Shown: positions 11,686 to 21,515 of the stretch, in pieces
Numbering within the stretch: position 1 is the first letter of the stretch
Layout: every line of letters starts with the position of its first letter
Assembly: GCA_029582155.1 (NCBI GenBank)
Contig: CM055897.1
Span: forward strand, 95,212,582-95,276,581
Reading direction: 5' to 3'
DNA length: 64,000 bases
Source of the DNA: Panopea generosa
Lineage: Eukaryota > Mollusca > Bivalvia > Adapedonta > Hiatellidae
Position numbers and translations under genes: made by a program
Notes under the pieces: model-generated
Databases searched by the model: none
What the model saw: the letters and a program-made list of their open reading frames with translations, nothing else
What the model was told of the DNA's origin: nothing

Positions 11686-13071
11686 GTATTGCATATAAGA
11701 AATAAACTTAATTGGTTTCTGGTTTGACAAATACGTGAGCGTACTGTTTTCGTCATCAATCCACATTTAATAAAGAAGATAAAGTTGACATTCCAAACAT
11801 CTTCAGTCAGGACCCACGCGATAGTTGGAATCCGCAACTCTGCTCCTTCCGTTAATCCACGTTGTTTACTTAGGTAGAAGATTTATTCCATTTTATTTGC
11901 ATCTGTCCTTGCTATAGTGATTTTAGGAAGACGTATATAAATAAGCATGTTTTTCAAAGACCGTCTATGTACAAGCTTATGGAATTGCTTAAAACAAATG
12001 ATAAAAGTATTTTGGTCAGTTTTGCTCCGTACATTAAGAAATCTCTGAAATTAAGAAACAGCATTATTTCGATAATGATAATAAAAAAAATGAACTTACT
12101 TTGAATGTAAATGAAAAATGGCGGTATTGTAAATTGTAAATATTAACATAAAGATATACTAGCAGAAGTTTCTATACAACATAGAAGTCTCATACATCTG
12201 CCTGTCTGCTTAAAAATGGCATTTCGTAAAGAAACTACTTTATAGTGTTTAACAAGAATGGAAGTAGGCCACAAGTTAACTTCACACTTTCTCATTAAAA
12301 AACTTTAGGTCGCACTATACAGTTGAATTTTGTTCTTTGTTCCATGTAAAATAGGTCTAGGATTTCCATGGTAAAAAGAGTATTTCACATAGTATTTATT
12401 TTTCATAGCAGGGATGTATATCCACATAAAACTGCACAATAACTGGTAGGTTGACCAGATTGTTTTTTTTAAAGAGGGTGCAGTGACACCCTGAGCTTTT
12501 TTTAAAAAAAGAAATCATCAAATGCTCATAAATACATGCATATGAAAGTCACATTTTTTACGCCAGTGATGTCTTATTGCAGTATATGCTATGCCAGCTT
12601 TTGCTCTACTCATATGCAGCCAGACATCACAACCAGCATGAACCATTTTAAAAATATTTCAAAACCAAATTACATAGGACTTTTTTAAGCGTAAGAATCT
12701 TGCTACCGTGGGAAAAGGGGGCGTAACTCTGTAGTGAGGCGTTTAATATTTCATAAAATAAATGTAAAAATTGTTCATGGTCTTGTATAGAATAAATGAA
12801 CAATAACATATCTTATATTCTGTATACAAAGTATGTTGTGTATCAATACGCATCCATTGACATTAAGTGTTACCTGCTGAATATCTTAACCATTGTGTTT
12901 AAATAAACGCGAAAGGCACAACAAATCTTATTTAAAACACTCGTGGTGAAATATTAAAATAAAAATAATTTATCATTTAGCGGCTGTTATAGAAAATAAG
13001 TACTGTAACAGTTATTGTTACATTGTTTTGTAGTTTTGAAACTTATACTCAATTACAAAAGTCACTGTAAA

Positions 13072-13655
13072 ACTGTATTTTTATCTATTGATGAAAGTCT
13101 GATATGATACTGTATTTTTATCTATTGATGAAAGTCTGATATGATACTGTATTTTAATCTATTGATGAAAGTCTGATATGATACTGTATTTTTTATTTAT
13201 TGATGAAAGTCTGATATGATACTGTATTTTTATCTATTGATGAAAGTCTTATATGATACTGTATTTTTTATTTGTTGGTGTAAGTCTGATATGATACTGT
13301 ATTTTTATCTATTGATGAAAGTCTTATATGATACTGTATTTTTTATTTATTGATGAAAATCTGATATGATACTGTATTTTTATCTATTGATGAAAGTCTG
13401 ATATGATACTGTATTTTTTATCTACTGATGAAAGTCTGATATGATACTGTATTTTTTATCTATTGATGAAAGTCTGATATGATACTGTATTTTTATCTAT
13501 TGATGAAAGTCTGATATGATACTGTATTTTTTATCTATTAATGAAAGTCTGATATGATACTGTATTTTTTATCTATTGATGAAAGTCTGATATGCTACTG
13601 TATTTTTATCTATTGATGAAAGTCTAATATGATACTGTATTTTTTATCTATTAAA
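13072..13655. repeat. 37-38-bp minisatellite in CTL-2 intron 3
   Basis: About 15 head-to-tail units of 'actgtatttttatctattg' plus 'atgaaagtctgatatgat'. Unit starts at 13072, 13109, 13146, 13183 and 13221 give a 37-38-bp period set by the length of a T run. It ends about 170 bp before CTL-2 exon 4. Confidence 0.95.
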
Positions 13656-13823
13656 GTATATGAAACAAATGGGGAGATATAGATTAAAAGTTTTAAACTA
13701 ACGGCTTTTGGTTCGAAACTATGTTGAGGATGCTTATTTAGACAAAACAAGTATGTAAATAACATAGAATATCTATTGAAAAAATAATTTTACATGTATA
13801 ATGCATTTTTGTTAAATAAATAG

Positions 13824-14058
13824 GTGTTAACAGAACCGAAGTTTGGTTCTGGTTGGGGGCGACCGATGATGAGATAGAGGGTTTATGGACCTGGTAAACA
13901 AACAAATACCGCGTCTCAGATGGCTACCATAATTGGTTTCCTGGTCAACCAGCAGTAGGGACCACAAATCAGGACTGTGCTTGCCTTTGGGCAGATGCCG
14001 ATTTCTCGTGGCACGATCATTACTGTGAACGGAAGTCTCACGTTATCTGTGAAAACAA
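13824..14058 (+). pseudogene. CTL-2 exon 4 with in-frame TAA
   Basis: Phase-1 start after AAATAG. It encodes VNRTEVWFWLGAT, then TAA at 13895-13897 in place of a conserved Tyr codon, then an otherwise intact frame (DGYHNW, GQPA, NQDCACLW, FSWHD, HVICEN). It ends at a GTGAGT donor. If unspliced, a TGA follows at 14060. Confidence 0.88.
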
Positions 14059-14551
14059 GTGAGTGTAGCCTGTCCGATGATAAATTTAATTTAGATATGT
14101 AAGGTTTAGCGGTAAAATCTATGTATATATTAGTTGCCTGTTTATGATTAACAAAAACAATGCAATGCAATACCATAATCAGCAGTACAGAACTGTTAAT
14201 GCATCAACAATTTTGAACGCAAACCCATTGTCAATACTTCGGTTCATAATAGTTGGGATTTTGCAATAATATTACATGTCACAAAATCATTTTTATACTG
14301 ACGGTTGTTCACGAAAGAATGGCAACGAACATAGTTTTGAATGAAATATTTCAACCATGGTATCATATAAGTCAAGACCATAGGCAGACTTTTCCTTAAT
14401 TTGTTTTTACTATAAAGACATATAGTACATGTATATACATTGAGTTAATGCAAACTAAATATACAAATATAATATACCCGTTTCATTAAGTTCCGTAACC
14501 ATGTATTCAAAATAAAATAAATCTTAATGTATTGTATCGTTTAAATTTCAG

Positions 14552-14594
14552 TTTGACGGAATCAGAAAGCTCGGAAACCAGTATTGTTGGGTAA
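14552..14594 (+). CDS. CTL-2 candidate exon 5 (serine/glutamate-rich tail)
   Basis: After a polypyrimidine-poor but clean TTTAAATTTCAG acceptor, the phase left by exon 4 gives the short tail NLTESESSETSIVG and TAA. The duplicate at 31578-31620 keeps the same frame and stop with a single Ile-to-Leu change, which supports coding. The tail holds a possible N-glycosylation sequon (N-L-T). Confidence 0.6.
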
Positions 14595-17537
14595 ACAACA
14601 GGGACGCAGAATTCGATGTTTAAACAAAACAAATGTCAATTTCAGAAATAAACATTTAAAGAGGATGGTGAATTAACTAATACTTTTCTTTACAAGGCAT
14701 TAAATACTTGATATAAATCACTGATGTAAATTCAGCAAAGCGCGTGGTTTAATAATAAAATATTAGACCCAGGATCGGTTTTCCGCAGATTAAACCTTCC
14801 CCGGGGTCATCTGTTCTGTCCTCGAGACAGCCAATTTAGCCTCATATGCTTATTACTGGCATCAATTTAATTCTATTTTATATATCATAAAAACATTAAA
14901 CTTGATTTACAATTCTAAACTGAAAATTAATATTTACACTAAAAATTATATTCTCTTCTGTTCATCTCCATTTTAAAAAGCACCTAAACACGAGATTTTA
15001 AGTAGCTGTTCTCTCGAATCTCGCTATGCAATTGAATCTTGGTATTTGTTCTCTGTAAATACGGTGAAATTGCACATTGAAAAGTTGTTAAAAGTATGTT
15101 TCATAGCAGGAATGTACCCGCTCTTACAATTGCACAATAGCTGGTCAGATTCGTTTTGTAAGTAAGTGTATTGACATCCTTAGAATTTCTTTAAAAGAAG
15201 TCTTCATCTGCTCTAAAATGCTCTCTGCTCCGTTGTTAAACGTTTTATTTCTCATTATACATACATATAAATAGCAGTACATTGTCCATAACACAATAAT
15301 AAGGACCAGTAGCATGTTATGGTTTGTTATATTAACAAGTAAATGCAGACTATGTTTATATATGTAACAATGTATATTAAACCGTTCGCTTTAATGATAT
15401 TACTTTTATCTATACATAATTTTAATACTTTAGAATCTTAGCATAATCCAATAATTTGTTTGTTTATACATACAACTTATTACTTTTTAACTAAGAGTTG
15501 TCACAATGTGTATTATAAATATAGAATACCTGTATGTATGTAAAAAATATATAAGTTATTTATGTAGGTGTATGTAGACAGTAGAGAAGGGAGAGTAGAT
15601 AAGGAAAAGACGTTATGATAAAGAGGAGAAGTACTTGACACTCTAAGTATACAATCAGCATGTTGATGTCATTTATTCAGTTGGTAGATGTTTCATTTGC
15701 CGTAAGGTTGTCCAGTTTTATCTTTTGCCATTGCTATGATTTTTTCCATATGTTCAACGGGTTTTAATTATTTCATAACATTTATAAAAATCGAAATTGT
15801 TTCTGAATACTTGTTTTTGTAAATGAAATATTAAGTATAAATAGATACAGTATTAAACATGTTTGAATAACTACTCCATTCAGTATATCCAAATATAGAA
15901 TCATACAATTTAACTGTTATTGTTAATTGTTTTCCATAACAACATGAAATAGAATTATTAGCACAAATCTGTCAAGTTATTGTTTGCAATACATAGAAAC
16001 ACAATGGGTTATTAATATTTTTTTCTGCAATTTGATTTGCGAACAGCTTCCCAAACCCGGAACGCCTGAAAAAGGAAGTTGATAAAACGGAGTTCCTGTA
16101 ATAATCACGTTACTATAATAATGACGCAAATACATGAATAAAGGTATTTAGAAGCGGTGTCCTCCTTCAGTAACCAGATTTGGTCTTTTACTCGACAATT
16201 CCTATTATTGTTAATTGTTTTCCATCAAGGTACACTTCATTTTTTTTCAAAAGGCTCTAGAATATTGACATTTCCAAAACAGACAACATCTATTGTATAG
16301 AAATCATATTAGCTTGTATTACATAGGTTGCATTTATACAGGGATGTGTTGTTAGGTATAATTTGCAATATGTATTTGTATTGGAAGGGGTGCAGTTTTG
16401 TTAGGTATAATTCGCAATATGTATTTGTATTGAAAGGCGTATGGTTTTGTAAGGTATATAAAGTACGCTGTGTGAAACGTTCAAGTTAATGTGTGTACTT
16501 TCTAATTCCCATATAACATGAGGTTAGATTATAATATTGTTTTGTGTGTTTAAATTGTATGTTGCACAAAACTTTATTTGGAATTTACGGATTAGTTGCA
16601 ATAAATGCATTAGTATGTTTTTATCAGCTATACTGGCCGCGTTCAATGTTTGTTTACCCACAATTGGAATGCTTTCAGTTAAAGTATAATATTTTTTAAA
16701 ATCTAATTAACTGAGAATATTACATCCATCTGTAAAACCAAAAAGGTCACTTTTATAACAATTGATGTCTTGTTGCTATTTATGCTATGCCATTTTTTAT
16801 GTGCTCATAATTATGTAACAAGAAAACACACCCTCCATGGTCTCTTTACACAGAAGACACGCACACCTACATAAGACTTTTTCGGAGCAAAGATCTTTAT
16901 TCCGCCACTAAACAAAGGGGCGCAACTGTTAAGTCAGACGCCACGAAAACACGACGATATAAAAACAAATAACAATACTAGTTTAATAGGATGATGTAAT
17001 AATATATTTCAATCGATAAATATAAACACATTTTCAATAAAGTAAATGGAAAGAAAACAAAATATGTTTGGAATGCAAACAGCTACAGTGTATAATGTTG
17101 TAGGCATTCCATCATTAAAATTTACAGCTGGCATTGGGTGTAAGGTTGTATTCATTTTGAGACAGAATATGTATACGTTGTTTTATGGTTATTTTTTCGT
17201 CAGCATTTTTAATTAAGTGTACTCGGATACCAGCAATGTAATTACCAGTCAGTTTCCTGTTTTACTTTTTATTAAACCCTCATTTGTCTCCAAAGTGGGA
17301 TATATCGCAGTAAACAAAATCATTATTGTATCGTGCACACGGTGGTACTGGACTGAAGCGTCAAAGTGTGTGTAATGTTAAATAAATTACTTATTTAATA
17401 ACATCGAAGTGTGTATATTAGGAGAGTCAGGATAACATTGAAGTACTTATTAATACACCAATTGCATACATTGTATCCAGTAGAAAAGGAGTTACTTTGT
17501 ATAACAGAAGCGATACAATAGAAACTTGAAAATTGAA
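14595..17537. other. intergenic region upstream of CTL-3
   Basis: No coding sequence was recognised. It is duplicated at 31621-34571. Parts around 15100-15240 and 16760-16960 also share a diverged order of motifs ('catagcaggaatgta', 'cacaataactggt', 'gatgtcttattgc') with 12400-12740 in CTL-2 intron 3, suggesting an older duplication or a common transposon. Confidence 0.5.
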
Positions 17538-17763
17538 ATGAATCGAACGGAATACAACCAAAGTGGTGGTCACCGGCTGCTGTGTTTATTCATGATCATG
17601 CTGCAATTTTATAGCAGCTGGAGTCTGTTAGAGAATTTGGAAGACCCGGACAGTCAAGCATTAAAAACGAGGCTCGAAGAGGAAAAGGCTAATCGTATGC
17701 TTCTGCAAAATGACGTTGAGATCATGATGACTAAAATAGCGAGGTTGGAAAGAAAAAGTCATG
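17538..17763 (+). CDS. CTL-3 exon 1 (TM/signal and coiled-coil stalk)
   Basis: 75 codons plus one base, ending at a GTAATG donor. It holds a hydrophobic segment (LLCLFMIMLQFYSSW) and an acidic/basic heptad-like stalk. CTL-1 and CTL-2 have no equivalent exon. Confidence 0.88.
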
Positions 17764-17898
17764 GTAATGTCAATATACTTTTTATATACACTATGTTTTA
17801 GCAATTGTATCATGTTTGAGTGAGCGAGTGAGTAATAAGTAAGTAGAGAGTGAGGGATTGCGTAGTGTTACTGTCAATCAGTTGGTACACATATCAAA

Positions 17899-17938
<40 letters not shown>

Positions 17939-18150
17939 GGGGGTGGTGGTGCTAGTGTAAATAGTAGTTTTAGTAATAGTAGTAGCTGAAGTGGCGGTAG
18001 TTGTGCTAGTGTTAGTTGTAGTTTTACTAGTAGTAATAGTAGTAGTAGTTGAAGTGGTGGTGGTGCTAGTGTTAGTAGTATTGATAGTAGTAGTAGTGGC
18101 AGTGGTGCTAGTGTTAGTAGAAGTAGTAGTAGTTGTAGTAGTAGTAGTTT

Positions 18151-18185
<35 letters not shown>

Positions 18186-20708
18186 GCATCATTCGATAAG
18201 AAATAATACTTAAAAGTTAAGTTTTTTCTTTAATTTCCAAGGTGCTGGATCATCAGACGCCACAAGGTGCCCGAGTGGATGGATTGCATTTGAAGAGTCG
18301 TGCTACCTCTTTGCCGATGAAATTAAAGTAAATTGGATTGAAGCAACGGTATGTTTTTACCCATTTATGCTCAACAAAATAATTAACATATTAAATTTAT
18401 AAGGAGCAAAATATAACTACATGATGTTAATATGAGATTATGAGATTGGTAGACAACGTGACTTGAGAACTCACCAAATACGTATATTTACAGTCACACA
18501 AAATGAACACATTTAAGTAAAATATAAAACGAACACAACTTTCAATACAAATACTATAAAATTCAGCTTGGAATCCAATACGAACAAAAAAATAAAGTTG
18601 ATATTCCAACTTCAAAGTGGCATGACTGAGCAAAATAGACATTGCCTGTGGATATACCCATGTGCACCGTGGTTATTGACCATACCCGGACAGCGCGTTA
18701 TAATCGTAATATAGAAATTGCCTGTGGATATTTCCATGTACACCGTGCTAATTGAACATACCCGAACAGCGCGTTATTATCGTAATATTGACATTGCGGG
18801 TGGATAGTTCCATGTGCATCGTGGTTATAGAACATACCCGAACAGCGCGTTATAATCGTAATATAGACATTGCTTTTTGATAGTTCCATGTACACCGTGG
18901 TTATTGAACGTATCCGAACAGCGCGATATAATCGAAATATAGACATTCCCTGTGGGTAGTTCCAAGTGCACCGTGGTTATAGAGCATACCCGAACAGCGC
19001 GTTATACTCGTTATACATGTATAGATATTGATTGTGGATGTTTCCATGTGCACCGTGGATGTTGAACATACCCGAACAGCGCGTTATAATCGTAATATAG
19101 ACATTGCATGTGGATATTTCCATGTACTCCGTGATTATAGAACATACCCGAATGATATAATCACGCTAGCATACAAATGAACTGAGTTAAGCTCGAGTTA
19201 AATAATAACCTGTTAATATGCCTGTTTTAATGAAAATAAGTCGCAAACAATAGCTGAAGAAACAGATTAACAGGATTAACTTTGGTGTGGTGAAACATAA
19301 AAAATGCAAGTAGAAAAAGAATTAAGAAAAAATAATGTGTACAAAAGAAACCTTGAACTTTGAGAAAACTGGCCCGTAATATATAAAGTGTATCATTTCC
19401 TGAAGGTCTGTTCCCATAGGATTTTTCATGATGGTATTTGTTTATATGACAATAAAGTACGTTTAAACTAACTAAACGTACGTTTACTCGTGCGTGTATT
19501 AATGGTGATATTTGTTATATTGCAGCACTACTGCGCATCGTTTGGCGATACTCACGTGACTACTATTGAATCTATGTCTGAGCAGATGTTTCTGGCATTC
19601 CAAGCAAACAAGCTCTTCAAGAATGGTATGGCTATTCGTTTCATTTTTTTATATAACGTTTCGTCTTTTGAAAGTTGTTTTGAAATTCCAATATTGATTC
19701 TTGTTGAAACAAGTCACATACTTAGTTTATATTAATTTATTTCAATTGGACGCAAGGAAAGCGTAGAGCTGATATAAGCCGCTGTCAAGTCCGCTTTATG
19801 GGTAAATCTATTACGGAGAATTGTTTTATGAGAGGCATCGGGTAGAGCTGGGTATCGAGACAACACCATCTAGCGTGAGCGGCTAGCACTCTTTCTACTG
19901 CACTATCACTCGGTACATCTGCATTTGTTTATTTCTCGAATAATTAATATTTTGAAGTAGTATATCTCCGATTAGTTTTTTTATATATTAAGATTGTTAT
20001 TTGATTGTTATAGGAGAGGTCCTCCGTGACCGAGCGGTCAAAGAAGCCGTCTCAAGATCACTTACCTCACACCGCTACGGTTGTAGGTTCGAGTCCCGCT
20101 CGCTGTAAAACTTTATATGAGAAAGTTTGACAGTAACTGCCGGAAGGACGGCGGTTCTACTAAGATTCATTCTTAGGTCTTCCTTCGACAATAAAATTGG
20201 ATATGCCAAATATAACCGGAAAAGTGTTACAAATGGCGTTCAAAAACTATTTGTTTCAGATGGTATTTTGTGTGAACAAATAGCAGTTATCTAATAATAT
20301 TCCATTGATTGAACGGCATCATTGCATCGTATGTATCATGAAGATTAAGTTAAATACAAAAGTAAGTTTTACTCGAATTTGACTTGGCCAGTACATGTAC
20401 TTTTAAAGTAATTAAATTAAATGAAACAAAAATAGCATTCATTAAAGCATGCGATCTTCTTTTCTGTACCAGGTGTAAACAGATCAGGTATTTCCTTCTG
20501 GCTGGGTGCCACAGACCTAGAGGTACACGGTATATGGACATGGTACACTAACCGTAAACGTGTCAGAGATGGATACAATAACTGGAAATCTGGTCAAGGG
20601 GATTCGTCTAGGCAACACTGTGCAGTCCTGTGGGGCAGTGATAGTTTTACATGGCACGACCACAGCTGTACACACAAAGGACATGTCATTTGTGAAAAAA
20701 ATAATTAA
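17538..20708 (+). CDS. CTL-3: stalked C-type lectin, 4 exons
   Basis: A predicted 222-residue CTLD protein. Exons are 17538-17763, 18242-18348, 19526-19625 and 20473-20708, with intron phases 1, 0 and 1. Residues 11-30 are hydrophobic (signal peptide or signal anchor). Residues about 31-75 (LENLEDPD to ARLERKSH) are rich in heptad-spaced Leu/Met and charge, a likely coiled-coil stalk that could trimerise the head, as in collectin-like proteins. The CTLD follows with RCPSGW, SCYLF, HYCASF, SFWLGAT, WTWYT, GQGD, FTWHD, HVICE. The Ca2+ site reads QGD, without the usual cis-proline, so canonical Ca2+-dependent sugar binding is doubtful. The stop is set by a run of seven A in the final codons (CEKNN then TAA). 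Copy B has six and reads on 11 residues further. No disabling mutation was seen. Start chosen at the first ATG in frame; a second Met lies at residue 19. Confidence 0.88.
17899..18190. repeat. (AGT/GGT)n trinucleotide array in CTL-3 intron 1
   Basis: Imperfect TAG/TGG/GTT trinucleotides fill most of the intron. They create Val-rich and Leu-rich open frames on both strands that carry no coding signal. The homologous array in copy B (34930-35536) is about twice as long. Confidence 0.95.
18242..18348 (+). CDS. CTL-3 exon 2 (CTLD start)
   Basis: Phase-1 entry after TTTCCAAG and 35 codons including ATRCPSGW and ESCYLF, to a GTATGT donor. Confidence 0.9.
18638..19165. repeat. 76-bp minisatellite, 7 units, CTL-3 intron 2
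   Basis: Units start at 18638, 18714, 18790, 18866, 18942, 19024 and 19100. Each contains 'cattgcctgtggatatttcc', 'caccgtggttat' and 'catacccgaacagcgcgtta'. The 76-bp spacing is strict except for one 82-bp unit. Confidence 0.93.
19526..19625 (+). CDS. CTL-3 exon 3 (CTLD middle)
   Basis: 33 codons plus one base after a TATTGCAG acceptor: HYCASFGDTHVTTIES through LFKN plus G, then a GTATGG donor. Confidence 0.9.
19745..19920 (-). mobile_element. tRNA-derived SINE in CTL-3 intron 3
   Basis: The minus strand has an A-box-like 'tagtgcagtagaaagagtg' and a B box 'ggt(t/c)tcgatacccagctc'. The body contains reversed 'caagtccgctttatgggta', shared with the element at 10275-10485. It is duplicated at about 37030-37200. 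Confidence 0.65.
20012..20250 (+). mobile_element. tRNA(Ser/Leu)-like SINE in CTL-3 intron 3
   Basis: The head 'cgtgaccgagcggtcaaag' has the A box typical of class II tRNAs. A long middle part and the B box 'ggttcgagtcccgct' follow, then an AT-rich body ending near 'ggaaaagtgttaca'. It is duplicated at 37293-37520. The lack of a folded acceptor stem and the attached body argue against a functional tRNA. Confidence 0.7.
20473..20708 (+). CDS. CTL-3 exon 4 (CTLD C-terminal half)
   Basis: 77 codons after a TGTACCAG acceptor. It contains SFWLGAT, IWTWYTNRK, DGYNNW, GQGD, HCAVLW, FTWHDHSC and HVICE, with TAA at 20706-20708. A different frame (20560-20742) is also open here but is not the lectin frame. 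Confidence 0.9.
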
Positions 20709-20879
20709 TGTGTCACTTCAATGCCAATTGAGCAATGAATAAATCCCATATGCATTTATATGACGTTATTATTTTTCTTATGTTAGTTTATTAAAAATAC
20801 TATCCAATGGAATTGATTCAACCCAAAGTTCAAAAGAATTGAAAAGTAAGTCGTCAGTGCTAGAAAAGTAATAGTAAAG

Positions 20880-21143
20880 CTTTTGTTCATTAAAGTGTAA
20901 TCCTTATTGAAAGGGCCAGCCACACTGGGTTTATGAGACGCCTTTATGCTGCACACAGTTACTTCCCGAAAGCTACCATTGCCAGGTCTCAAGCTATTAG
21001 ACATTCGGTAACTCTCATTTTAACTAGTTGCTGGGTGAGCAACCGGCCACATTAGAAAAAAATCCAAGTGCTTCCACCAGGATTCGAACATTCGACTTCC
21101 CGATTCCGAGGCGGACGCCTTGACCACTAGGCCACGGAAGACT
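20880..21143 (-). mobile_element. tRNA-derived SINE downstream of CTL-3
   Basis: On the minus strand the head 'gtggcctagtggtcaaggcg' (A box) and 'atgttcgaatcctgg' (B box) are followed by a body with 'gtggccggttgctcaccc' and 'aatggtagctttcgggaag'. It is duplicated at about 38175-38422. Confidence 0.72.
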
Positions 21144-21339
21144 GTTATTTATATTTAGCATCAAACTGTAGATTACTAAACATAAATAGGCTTAAAAACA
21201 CTAATTAAAAATAGAGAAAAGCTGCATATATTTAGAATTATAGTTGTTGAAATAGATTTGTTACAAAAGGGTGCTGTATCTTATTTTCACCCTAAACTGT
21301 TACATAAAATGCAAATTCAACGGTGTTTTCAAATGTTGT

Positions 21340-21383
21340 TGTGGTTGGTGGTGGTAGTGATGATGATGTAAATGGTAATACTG

Positions 21384-21434
<51 letters not shown>

Positions 21435-21515
21435 ATGATAACGATGATTAATGATGATGGTGATGATCATGATGATGATGGTTATGATGATGATGATGAT
21501 GATGACGGTGGTGGT
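21340..21515. repeat. GTT/GCT/GAT trinucleotide array
   Basis: Runs of TTG, GCT and then TGA trinucleotides. The open frame across them is a poly-Leu/poly-Met/poly-Asp artefact. The homologue in copy B lies at 38615-38790. Confidence 0.93.

Larger units (their letters stand above)
9751..14594 (+). pseudogene. CTL-2: C-type lectin gene with a premature stop in exon 4
   Basis: A paralogue of CTL-1 with five recognisable exons: 9751-9808 (signal peptide), 9985-10088, 11586-11685, 13824-14058 and 14552-14594. All introns are GT-AG and most are phase 1, as in its relatives. The CTLD shows LCCPNGW, SCYLF, HFCASH, WLGAT, GQPA, WHD and HVICE. In exon 4 the codon after the W-T-W core is TAA (13895-13897) where CTL-1, CTL-3 and CTL-4 have TAC (Tyr), giving a product of about 111 residues instead of about 179. 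All other exons and splice sites look intact, so the break is recent or polymorphic. The site motif is QPA, lacking the acidic residue. If the stop were read through or absent in another allele, a GTGAGT donor at 14059 joins a serine-rich tail exon. Pseudogene is the simplest reading; a sequencing error or null allele is possible. Confidence 0.8.

Noticed and set aside
20560-20742. Separate 60-residue protein over CTL-3 exon 4
   Set aside because: It is an out-of-frame shadow; the lectin frame, shared with three paralogues, is different.
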